IMG/VR virus record: IMGVR_UViG_3300049215_000835
Span: 1 to 22,550 of that record
Source: a virus
DNA: 22,550 nt
Reading direction: 5' to 3' (one strand)
A program made the translations under genes and the position numbers. Below the pieces are notes generated by a model, which was not told where the DNA came from, ran no database searches, and saw only the letters and a program-made list of their open reading frames with translations. Below, in pieces: positions 15,665-22,046 of the stretch (the stretch's first letter is position 1; each line of letters starts with the position of its first letter).

Positions 15665-16738
15665 ATGGCAAATTTGACGGAAGCGGCAACATGGGAACCC
15701 GGTATATACCAGTTAGAGCAGACCGACCTTGTAATAGGCGGCGCGGGCGGCATTTCCAATACACAGGGGCAGCAATTAGCCAACCGCACAACCTGGCTCA
15801 AAGGACAAATAGGTATGGCAAACCGGCTGGCGGACGTAGCGTGGATAGATACGAATACAACGCTTACCGCTGCCCATGCCGGTAATGCGATCATAGCGAA
15901 CGCGGATAATAAAACGCTGACCATTACGCTGCCATTGGGCAGCAGCGTACCCAAAGGAACGATCATACCGATAACGGCTATCAACGTCAATAAATCGCAG
16001 GTGACGATAAGGACAAGCTCCTACACCGTCGGCTATCCTTTTGGCATTACCTACAACGACATTATACAATATGGCGGCTCCGCAAGAACAACCATGTTTC
16101 TCGGACAGGGTGATAGTATCATGCTGGTAAAAGGCGATCCCCCGCCACCTATTTTGGGCGGTGGCGTTATTTACCTGACCGGCAGTTACTGGTATGTGAT
16201 AGAGGCGAAGGGCAATTTTGACGATGTAGGCGAGGCGGTGTATTCGTACAAGGTTTTGCCTAACATGATCGAAGCAAACGGACAAGTATTGAACCGCGTG
16301 GATTATCCCCGCCTGTGGGAGTTCGCTAACGGTATTCCCGGCGGGCTGCCAACAGACGCGCAGTGGCTGGCAGGTACAGGCGGGCAGGTAAACGCTTTCC
16401 GCGGCTGCTTCAGCTATGGCAACGGCAGCACGACCTTCCGCGCACCAGATCTCCGCGCCATGTTCCTACGCGCATTGGATAACGGCAGGGGCATAGACCT
16501 CGGCAGGGTAACGACCGTACCCGGTGGTTATGAAAAGGACGAGGTAATAGCGCACAACCACATTAACGGAAGTTTTGACCGTTTGATGCGCTACGACAAC
16601 GGTTACAATACAACCAGCACCAGCGCGGACTATACCGCAGGTGAACCGGACATTTATAACAGCGCACCGATACAGCCTTACGGCGGCGCGGAAACACGCC
16701 CTAAGAACGTCGGCATGGTAGCGCAGATAAAAGCATAA
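15665..16738 (+). CDS. Tail fibre protein with phage collar domain
   Basis: The 357-residue protein has a beta-rich N-terminal part (residues 60-155, with an alternating hydrophobic run near TLTITLPLGSSVPKGTIIPI) and a phage tail-collar/tip domain from about 208: GQVLNRVDYPRLWEFANG, then FRAPDLRAMFLRALDNGRG and the ending RPKNVGMVAQIKA. This ending is the common mark of T4 gp12/short-fibre-like tips in P2- and Mu-like phages. I infer host receptor binding or fibre-tip function. A His-containing turn (IAHNHINGS) within the C-terminal domain fits metal-bound tips. The start ATG 15665 follows GGCAGGACAGA. Confidence 0.88.
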   Translation: MANLTEAATWEPGIYQLEQTDLVIGGAGGISNTQGQQLANRTTWLKGQIGMANRLADVAWIDTNTTLTAAHAGNAIIANADNKTLTITLPLGSSVPKGTIIPITAINVNKSQVTIRTSSYTVGYPFGITYNDIIQYGGSARTTMFLGQGDSIMLVKGDPPPPILGGGVIYLTGSYWYVIEAKGNFDDVGEAVYSYKVLPNMIEANGQVLNRVDYPRLWEFANGIPGGLPTDAQWLAGTGGQVNAFRGCFSYGNGSTTFRAPDLRAMFLRALDNGRGIDLGRVTTVPGGYEKDEVIAHNHINGSFDRLMRYDNGYNTTSTSADYTAGEPDIYNSAPIQPYGGAETRPKNVGMVAQIKA

Positions 16739-16741
16739 ACA

Positions 16742-17218
16742 ATGAACCCGGCAAAACAGACACTCAGAAATAAAATATCGCTCAATATCCCCGACAACCA
16801 TGCGCGGGCGGTTACGCCTGCCCTGCTCAGGGATGTACTGGAAAACATGCTCGACTTTTCAGAAGACGCGGCAACCGGCGGCATACAGGATTTAACCACG
16901 ACGGAGGATAGCGCGGAATGGGACGTGGAATTAGGCAATAAGGCTATGATTACGTTAAGCGGGGACGTGGCGCTATCCCTTACAAACGCTACGCCCGGCG
17001 GCATGTACTGGCTTGCGGTAAAGCAGGACGTTACCGGCGGGCATACGCTTACGCTGCCGCCCGACAGCATTTTTGAAAACGGGCAGGAACCGGGGGTTAG
17101 TGATGAGCCGGGTGCGATCACTGTTTTACCCGTACTGTTCGACGGTACGAATTACCTGTGGCTCGGCAAAAATGGAAATGATACCGCTGCCGTATTATGG
17201 CAGCGAATGGATTGGTAA
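16742..17218 (+). CDS. Fibre-associated protein, unrecognised
   Basis: The product is 158 residues long and starts ATG 16742, 3 nt after the collar fibre. The first 40 residues are helical (HARAVTPALLRDVLENMLDF) and the rest is beta-rich with Gly turns (TPGGMYWLAVKQDVTGGHTL, VLFDGTNYLWLG), a short module resembling beta-sandwich fragments found in fibre proteins. No enzyme motif, signal peptide or membrane segment is seen. Its place in the fibre cluster suggests a fibre head or chaperone; the function is not known. Confidence 0.55.
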   Translation: MNPAKQTLRNKISLNIPDNHARAVTPALLRDVLENMLDFSEDAATGGIQDLTTTEDSAEWDVELGNKAMITLSGDVALSLTNATPGGMYWLAVKQDVTGGHTLTLPPDSIFENGQEPGVSDEPGAITVLPVLFDGTNYLWLGKNGNDTAAVLWQRMDW

Positions 17219-17248
17219 TTTTTTCACAAACAACAAATACAACAGACA

Positions 17249-18421
17249 ATGGCAGGAAATGCACAATTGAAAGTGTTTAAGGTAAACGTATTACCCGGCA
17301 CGTTAGAGGCGAATGCAATTTATTATGTGAAGACAGGCGCAATGTTCCGCTGTTATATTACGGACAATACGGGGGCAATCGTCCAGGAGGACTCGGTTAC
17401 AGCTGCGCAATTATCCGGCAAACAAAATACCAGTACGGAGCTGACAACGATTGCCGGTATTGCCGCGGCAAACAATGATATTATCCAGCGTAAAGGAGGC
17501 GTATGGGTCAACCGTACACCCGCGCTGTTTAAGGCGGATTTAGCCCTTGTAAAAGCCGACGTGGGTTTGGCTAACGTAGATAATACATCGGACGTAAACA
17601 AGCCCATATCTACAGCAACGCAAACAGCTATCAACAATACCAACGCCACCGTTACCGCGCATACCGGCAATACGGCAAACCCGCACGGCACTACACTGGA
17701 GCAGGCGCGTACCGCGGGCAATATTCTGGCGGGCGCTATCAATATGAACGGCAACCGCATACAGAATTTGCCGGACGCTGCTTCCGCTTCCGAGCCGGTA
17801 ACAAAGGCGCAGTTTGATGCGGTAAATACTTCCGCGGGTAAGCAGCGCGGGGAAATAGACTGCTCGGCAAACCCTAACTATCCCGCTTCAAAAGCGGGTG
17901 ACCGTTGGGAGGTAAGCGTTGCGGGTAAGATCGGCGGCGCTGCCGGTATTGACGTGGACGTGTACGATGAAATTGTTTGTAAGACGGACAGCGCGGGCGG
18001 TACGCAGGCAGCCGTGGGTAATAGCTTCTATGTCATACAGGGTAATTTGACACGCGCCACGGAAACGGTAACAGGCTATTCCCGTATTGCGACTACCGAA
18101 GAAGCCAATGCCGGTGCGGATAATACCACGTTCATGACGCCGCTGAAAGTAAGGCAGGTCATGGACACGGTTACGGTAAAGACTTCCGGCAATCAGGTTA
18201 TAAGTGGCGTAAAGACATTTAGCTCCTCACCTGTTATTCCTGACGCGGTAAATGATACCGAGCCTACCTCTAAACGTCAGGTAACAGGTATGATCACCGC
18301 TTCCGGTGCGCATACCCACCCGAACATTGCGGTACTGAACAGCCTTGTCGACGTAGGCGACGGTAAAAGCCTTGCCTATCAGGGGTCGCCGGTAATGCGT
18401 TGGGAAACGGTAGAATGGTAA
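17249..18421 (+). CDS. Tail fibre protein
   Basis: The 390-residue protein is a fibre or its host-binding shaft. The N-terminal 45 residues (MAGNAQLKVFKVNVLPGTLE and on) are shared in pattern with the next gene. A helical/trimeric coil zone (about 50-130) includes the motif VGLANVDNTSDVNKPIST, widespread in tail fibres, followed by HTGNTANPHGTT and a second segment GNRIQNLPDAASASEPVTKAQ. Near the end a repeat of the type DTEPTSKRQV leads to the C-terminus. No catalytic residues are visible. The leader is A-rich without Shine-Dalgarno. Confidence 0.85.
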   Translation: MAGNAQLKVFKVNVLPGTLEANAIYYVKTGAMFRCYITDNTGAIVQEDSVTAAQLSGKQNTSTELTTIAGIAAANNDIIQRKGGVWVNRTPALFKADLALVKADVGLANVDNTSDVNKPISTATQTAINNTNATVTAHTGNTANPHGTTLEQARTAGNILAGAINMNGNRIQNLPDAASASEPVTKAQFDAVNTSAGKQRGEIDCSANPNYPASKAGDRWEVSVAGKIGGAAGIDVDVYDEIVCKTDSAGGTQAAVGNSFYVIQGNLTRATETVTGYSRIATTEEANAGADNTTFMTPLKVRQVMDTVTVKTSGNQVISGVKTFSSSPVIPDAVNDTEPTSKRQVTGMITASGAHTHPNIAVLNSLVDVGDGKSLAYQGSPVMRWETVEW

Positions 18422-18444
18422 AACGAAAACAGACGAAATAAGAA

Positions 18445-18954
18445 ATGGCAGGAAACAGATTATTGAAATTGTACAAGGTAGCGGAGGAGCCGGGGGCATT
18501 GACCCCGGACTCCGTTTACATCATCAAAAAGCCGGGCGACACCGGCTTTGACATAAAGGTATCAGACGCAGGCGGCGGCGTTTTGTATGCTATGAATTGC
18601 TGCGCTGACGGCGGCGGAAGTAACCCCGGTGGTGGTGGCACAACAACGCTGCCGTATAAATCCTATACGGCTATCTTCTTACAAAGAGACCAGCGCCCGC
18701 CGACTTTAGCGATAGAATTGCAAAACGATTTCGAGGGAGCTACGCCGCAGACAATCTACAATGAGCCGGGTATGTATAGTATCATTATGCCGGGAGTATT
18801 CACGGAGCGGACGTTGGTATTCTGCAACGCAATGGATACCGATATGGTCAAGCCGCGCATTGCCGCCGGGCGATATACAGAGGGCAGTGAAATACAGATA
18901 AGTTGCGGGCAGGATAATAACATTATCCAGCTCGACGTAAGGATATACGGATAG
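18445..18954 (+). CDS. Second fibre-type protein, shared N-terminus
   Basis: The 169-residue protein begins MAGNRLLKLYKVAEEPGALT, closely patterned after the start of the fibre encoded just upstream. Both give MAGN..LK..KV, then PGxL, a YxIK or YYVK strand and a second strand pair. A Gly/Ser linker (GGGSNPGGGG, residues about 55-65) then joins a beta-rich C-terminal part without any homology to the upstream fibre that I can see. I interpret it as a short fibre or cap using the same attachment site. The A-rich leader (GAAATAAGAA) is again without Shine-Dalgarno. Confidence 0.7.
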   Translation: MAGNRLLKLYKVAEEPGALTPDSVYIIKKPGDTGFDIKVSDAGGGVLYAMNCCADGGGSNPGGGGTTTLPYKSYTAIFLQRDQRPPTLAIELQNDFEGATPQTIYNEPGMYSIIMPGVFTERTLVFCNAMDTDMVKPRIAAGRYTEGSEIQISCGQDNNIIQLDVRIYG

Positions 18955-19039
18955 TACAAAACATGGACTATTACGCTCCGTGGGTAATGACCATCTTTGT
19001 TTCACATTCGGGAAGTGAAGCAGGAAAAGTGAAGTAAGG

Positions 19040-19094
19040 ACGGGAAGCGGCAAGGGATAGAAAGAGAGTATGAGCATAGAACGCCGCTTCCCGT
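19040..19094. repeat. 12-bp perfect inverted repeat between fibre and lysis genes
   Basis: ACGGGAAGCGGC at 19040-19051 is exactly complementary to GCCGCTTCCCGT at 19083-19094 with a 31-nt loop. It lies in the 165-nt gap between the fibre cluster and the holin. There is no T-run behind it, so it does not look like a simple intrinsic terminator; a protein site or an mRNA structure controlling holin translation are alternatives. Confidence 0.6.
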
Positions 19095-19119
19095 ATTCCC
19101 GGTACACCGGCAAATGTGA

Positions 19120-19602
19120 ATGAGAGCATTTTTGATGAAGACGATTGCAGGAAAAATTATAGCGCATACCAGCCCCACGTTATTAGTTGCCAGCGGCATC
19201 GGGGCATTAATCCAAAAATATATTTTCAGCGACACCGAGTATTTGACCTGGCTCTTGATTGCCGTCATGCTCGACCTGATTACCGGCATTACAAAAGTGT
19301 GGGTCAACCGTGGTTTAAGCCATGTTACCAGCCGGGGGCTACGCATGACCGTAATAAAATTTATCCAGTACGGAGCCTTTCTCATCATTACGCACACGCT
19401 CGCAAATTTTACGGTGAACGGCCAGCACGTTTCACCACTTGCCTTTATAGAAAATTGGGCATACTCGCTATTAATACTCATCGAGGCAAAGAGCGTGTAT
19501 GAAAACATTGTCGCTATTAATCCTAAGCTGGACTTTATAAAGCCGCTTATCGACAAAATCAGTAAAACAATAAAAGACCCGGAAAATGAAGAAGAGCATT
19601 AG
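19120..19602 (+). CDS. Phage holin (family 4-like)
   Basis: The 160-residue protein has hydrophobic segments typical of the phage_holin_4/toxin-secretion holin family: about 21-35 (LLVASGIGALIQKYIF), 43-58 (YLTWLLIAVMLDLITG), 80-98 and 112-125. The motif AVMLDLITGITKVWVNRGL is common to this family. Holins open the inner membrane at the programmed time. The next gene, a spanin, overlaps by 17 nt. The start ATG 19120 is not preceded by a good Shine-Dalgarno; ATG 19135 (MKTIAGKI) is a plausible alternative and would not change the topology. Confidence 0.85.
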   Translation: MRAFLMKTIAGKIIAHTSPTLLVASGIGALIQKYIFSDTEYLTWLLIAVMLDLITGITKVWVNRGLSHVTSRGLRMTVIKFIQYGAFLIITHTLANFTVNGQHVSPLAFIENWAYSLLILIEAKSVYENIVAINPKLDFIKPLIDKISKTIKDPENEEEH

Positions 19603-20071
19603 TATTTACCTGTGCGCCCTTTTGGTGCTTTCAGGCTGTTATAGCCAGCGAAAGGCAGAAAAGCAGGTATTGAAAGCGCAGGCGCATTACCCGCAGGTGG
19701 TTGGCTCCGATTGCGGCAACTGGTATCCGCCAAAGGAAACGACCGTCACCAAAACGGAGTATAAGCCCGGCGCTACCGTGTATCATTCGGACACGGTAAA
19801 AGTGGACTGCGACAGCGTCGTAAAAAATGGCAAGGGCAACAGCGTTGTTTATTTGCCCTGCCCGCCGCAGGGTGTACGCGTGGATACCTTCTATACTACC
19901 AGCCTTAAAACAGTCGAAAATACCGCCAAAATAACGGCGTTACAGCAATCCTATGACAAGGAGCATGACCGCGCGGAGCAGCTGTTATTCGAGCGTAACC
20001 TGTGGCGCATTATTGCGCTGGTATGTTTATCCGCCGTTGCAGTATATGTAGTCATCAAGTTTGTTTTATAG
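19586..20071 (+). CDS. Unimolecular spanin (lipoprotein plus C-terminal TM)
   Basis: The 161-residue protein starts with a lipoprotein signal peptide (MKKSISIYLCALLVLSGC, lipobox Cys18), has a periplasmic region with a probable coiled coil (NTAKITALQQSYDKEHDRAE, then EQLLFERNLW) and ends in a transmembrane helix (about 141-161, IIALVCLSAVAVYVVIKFVL). This outer-membrane anchor plus inner-membrane anchor layout is that of a unimolecular spanin such as T1 gp11, which fuses the two membranes in the last step of lysis. It follows the holin with an overlap of 17 nt. The topology is seen directly; the fusion role is inferred. Confidence 0.82.
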   Translation: MKKSISIYLCALLVLSGCYSQRKAEKQVLKAQAHYPQVVGSDCGNWYPPKETTVTKTEYKPGATVYHSDTVKVDCDSVVKNGKGNSVVYLPCPPQGVRVDTFYTTSLKTVENTAKITALQQSYDKEHDRAEQLLFERNLWRIIALVCLSAVAVYVVIKFVL

Positions 20072-20075
20072 GCGT

Positions 20076-20234
20076 ATGGAAAATGAAAAAGAAAAGAAGG
20101 ACAATCCGAAAGGGTTTAATTACCGGGAGCAACATGCGGTCATTGTCCGGGTAGCAACGGAACAGGAGCAGAAAGAAGTATTTGAAAAACTAAGGGAATT
20201 AGGATTTACGGATTTAAAGGTCGTATCGGTATGA
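20076..20234 (+). CDS. Small 52-residue protein of the ATPase cassette
   Basis: A 52-residue open frame starts at ATG 20076, five bases after the spanin stop (TAG 20069-20071), and its TGA stop overlaps the next ATG (ATGA). The product is highly charged at the start (MENEKEKKDNPKGFNYR) and then predicted beta-alpha-beta (AVIVRVATEQEQKEVFEKLR, GFTDLKVVSV). The rigid overlap with the ATPase gene argues for a coupled real gene. I do not recognise its family. A regulatory or subunit role for the ATPase-acyltransferase is possible. Confidence 0.65.
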   Translation: MENEKEKKDNPKGFNYREQHAVIVRVATEQEQKEVFEKLRELGFTDLKVVSV

Positions 20235-20920
20235 GGATAGAGGTAAACCATAGTTGCGAAAACTACAAATCATTCAGGGCGGAAAAAGTAAAGTCCCTGT
20301 TCAACCCGGAAAGCGGGCATACGTGGAGCCATATTGCCGATATACCCGTCGAAGGGAACGGCTGGCAGATAGGATTGATCGTCGGTGCTTCCGGTAGCGG
20401 TAAATCCAGCCTCGGCAAACAGGTATGGGGCGCTGACCGCGTACATGACCTGTACAGCGGTTGGGATAACGATAAACCTATTGTCGACTGCATTGCACCG
20501 GAAGGAGATTTTAAAGCCGTTACGGGTGCGCTGGCATCGGTCGGCCTCGGCGATGTTCCGGCGTGGCTGCGTCCTTTTAAAGTTTTGTCCAACGGGGAGC
20601 AATTCCGCGCGGGGCTGGCAAGGCTTACCATTGACGCGCCGGACAAAGTAGTGGTGGACGAGTTCACCTCCGTTATTGACCGGCAGATTGCGCAGGTCGG
20701 CGCTTCCGCCTTTGCAAAGGCATGGCGCAGGAATACGGGTAAGCAGATCATTCTGCTATCCTGCCATTATGATATTATTGATTGGCTGCAGCCGGATTGG
20801 GTCTATGATACCCGGACGGCGGAAGTAAAAAAAAACTCCAGCCAAGGCCTCCTGTTTCCCTTGACGTATGGAAGGTCAACGGAAGTTACTGGAAGTTTTT
20901 TAAAGCGCATTATTATTTAG
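20231..20920 (+). CDS. ABC-type ATPase, zero-frame part of ATPase-GNAT
   Basis: The zero frame encodes 229 residues, but the authentic ABC domain ends near residue 202; the last 27 residues are a short out-of-frame tail. Walker A is VGASGSGKSS (51-60), the signature LSNGEQ (119-124), Walker B VVDEFTSVID (141-150) with Asp143/Glu144, and the H-loop His179 (SCHYDIIDW). The combination resembles the ABC ATPase of COG2401-type proteins, in which an ATPase is joined to an acetyltransferase domain. It has no membrane partner, so it should act as a soluble ATPase, not as a transporter. The overlap ATGA couples it to the 52-residue protein. Codons 201-202 and the base before form a slip site that would connect it to the GNAT frame. 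Confidence 0.82.
   Translation: MRIEVNHSCENYKSFRAEKVKSLFNPESGHTWSHIADIPVEGNGWQIGLIVGASGSGKSSLGKQVWGADRVHDLYSGWDNDKPIVDCIAPEGDFKAVTGALASVGLGDVPAWLRPFKVLSNGEQFRAGLARLTIDAPDKVVVDEFTSVIDRQIAQVGASAFAKAWRRNTGKQIILLSCHYDIIDWLQPDWVYDTRTAEVKKNSSQGLLFPLTYGRSTEVTGSFLKRIII
20830..20836 (+). promoter_or_regulatory. Candidate -1 frameshift heptamer A_AAA_AAC
   Basis: In the nine-A run 20827-20835 followed by C, the zero-frame codons AAA AAC with the preceding A form A_AAA_AAC, a canonical -1 slippery heptamer. A shift there makes the open GNAT frame continuous with the ATPase (374 residues in total). A possible stem (20854-20865 with 20875-20886, one C-C mismatch) lies about 18 nt downstream, which is further than usual. 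A sequencing or replication indel in the A-run is the alternative. Confidence 0.6.
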
Positions 20921-21354
20921 ACCTGCCGCACCCGCCGTGCGCGGAATATTTTGTCGCCACGGTAAATGGTGAGCTGGTCGCCCATGTTGCGGTTACACCT
21001 TTCTTTACCGCCAAAGCATACCGCGCAACACGCTTGGTGGTAATGCCTGAATGGCAAGGGGCGGGCGTAGGTACGCAGTTCTTAAAATTTGTTTGCCAGT
21101 ACCATTTAGAGGGCAACGGCAGGAAGGGTAACAAATACCCTGTTTTCTTTCATACTTCCCACCCGCAGTTATGTGCCTACCTGCGAAAAGCAAAAGGCTG
21201 GATACAGACCGGCGCAATGATGTACGGCGCAAATAAAAAGCGGAGCATGGAAAGTATCAGGCGTACACATAAATCAAAAAGTTTTAAAGATTCTTCCGCG
21301 GGATACGGCGGGCATTTCCGCGCAATACAGGCGTTTAAATACATAGGTGAGTGA
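20836..21354 (+). CDS. GNAT acyltransferase domain, -1 frame part of ATPase-GNAT
   Basis: The -1 frame is open from the slip site to 21354 (172 residues). It shows a GNAT fold: strands around CAEYFVATVNGELVAHVAVT, then the acyl-CoA-binding motif RLVVMPEWQGAGVGTQFLKFV (Q-G-A-G-V-G pyrophosphate loop), and a further strand with FFHTSHPQLCAYLRKAKGW. The C-terminus is basic (NKKRSMESIRRTHKSKSFKD), suitable for nucleic acid contact. An own start at TTG 21034 would remove the first GNAT strands, so fusion by frameshift is more likely than separate translation. The stop overlaps the formyltransferase GTG start (GTGA). The substrate is unknown; a nucleic acid base is proposed by analogy with Mom, a GNAT-related protein of Mu. 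Confidence 0.75.
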   Translation, partial: LQPRPPVSLDVWKVNGSYWKFFKAHYYLDLPHPPCAEYFVATVNGELVAHVAVTPFFTAKAYRATRLVVMPEWQGAGVGTQFLKFVCQYHLEGNGRKGNKYPVFFHTSHPQLCAYLRKAKGWIQTGAMMYGANKKRSMESIRRTHKSKSFKDSSAGYGGHFRAIQAFKYIGE

Positions 21355-22016
21355 GCAGAGGGTTGAAGATTTTTATATCAGGACAAAAGAAGTTTGGAGA
21401 GGAAGTATTGCGGCTGTGCCTGCAAAAAGGTTGCGAAGTAAAGGGCGTATGCTGCCCGCCGCAGGATAAGTACATAGGGACGTTAGCCCGCCTGCATGAA
21501 ATACCCATAATTCCCGCCGGTACACTGAACGCGGACACTATGACCGGCGACGTGGACTTGGGCATTACCGCGCATTCATTTGACTACATAGGAAAGCGGA
21601 CACGCTATATACCGCGCCTCGGCTGGATCGGATACCACCCGTCCTTACTGCCGCGTCACCGCGGGCGCTCCGCCATTGAGTGGGCTATCCGCATGAATGA
21701 CCCCGTTACCGGGGGGACTGTATTCTGGCTTAATGCCGGGATAGACCGCGGCGACATTGCATACCAGGACTGGTGCTTTATTGACCCCGCCCTGCGTATC
21801 AAAGAGCCAAAGAAAGCTGCCGCGGCATTATGGCGGGATACGCTGCTGCCTATGGGCGTAAAGCTGATAGGCAAGGCAATAGACGACATATCCGCCGGGG
21901 TCATTATCAAAATTCCGCAGGAAGACAGGTATTCCACATTTGAGCCGGGGACGGATGTTAAAGACGTGTTCAAACCTGACCTGCTGATGCTTCCCGCCAA
22001 AACCTCCGCAGGATAA
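21351..22016 (+). CDS. Formyltransferase-family protein (FDH hydrolase-like)
   Basis: The 221-residue protein has the formyltransferase N-terminal fold. The start KIFISGQKKFGEEVLRLCL and the core GWIGYHPSLLPRHRGRSAIE (residues about 91-110) match the hydrolase domain of 10-formyltetrahydrofolate dehydrogenase better than Met-tRNA formyltransferase. Likely catalytic His is 96 and Asp 132 in GIDRGD. The Asn used by Fmt and GART two residues before the His is replaced by Gly94, as FDH-type enzymes also lack it. The C-terminal segment LPMGVKLIGKAIDDISAG again fits FDH. The OB-like C-terminal domain of Met-tRNA formyltransferase is missing. The GTG start overlaps the GNAT stop. A one-carbon donor role in base modification is inferred. 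Confidence 0.82.
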   Translation: MSRGLKIFISGQKKFGEEVLRLCLQKGCEVKGVCCPPQDKYIGTLARLHEIPIIPAGTLNADTMTGDVDLGITAHSFDYIGKRTRYIPRLGWIGYHPSLLPRHRGRSAIEWAIRMNDPVTGGTVFWLNAGIDRGDIAYQDWCFIDPALRIKEPKKAAAALWRDTLLPMGVKLIGKAIDDISAGVIIKIPQEDRYSTFEPGTDVKDVFKPDLLMLPAKTSAG

Positions 22017-22046
22017 TACAATAGTTTTTTTCAAATCAACAATACA

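Noticed and set aside
18963-19037. A 24-codon open frame after the fibre genes
   Set aside because: It is short, its sequence has no family pattern, and it lies in a gap with an inverted repeat. Chance is the simpler explanation.
21351-22016. Methionyl-tRNA formyltransferase working with the phage initiator tRNA
   Set aside because: The pairing is attractive, but the enzyme lacks the C-terminal tRNA-binding domain and matches FDH-type hydrolase motifs better. The idea is retained only as a weak alternative.
22017-22046. T-run before the endolysin as a terminator
   Set aside because: No stable hairpin precedes the seven T residues, so a terminator is not supported.
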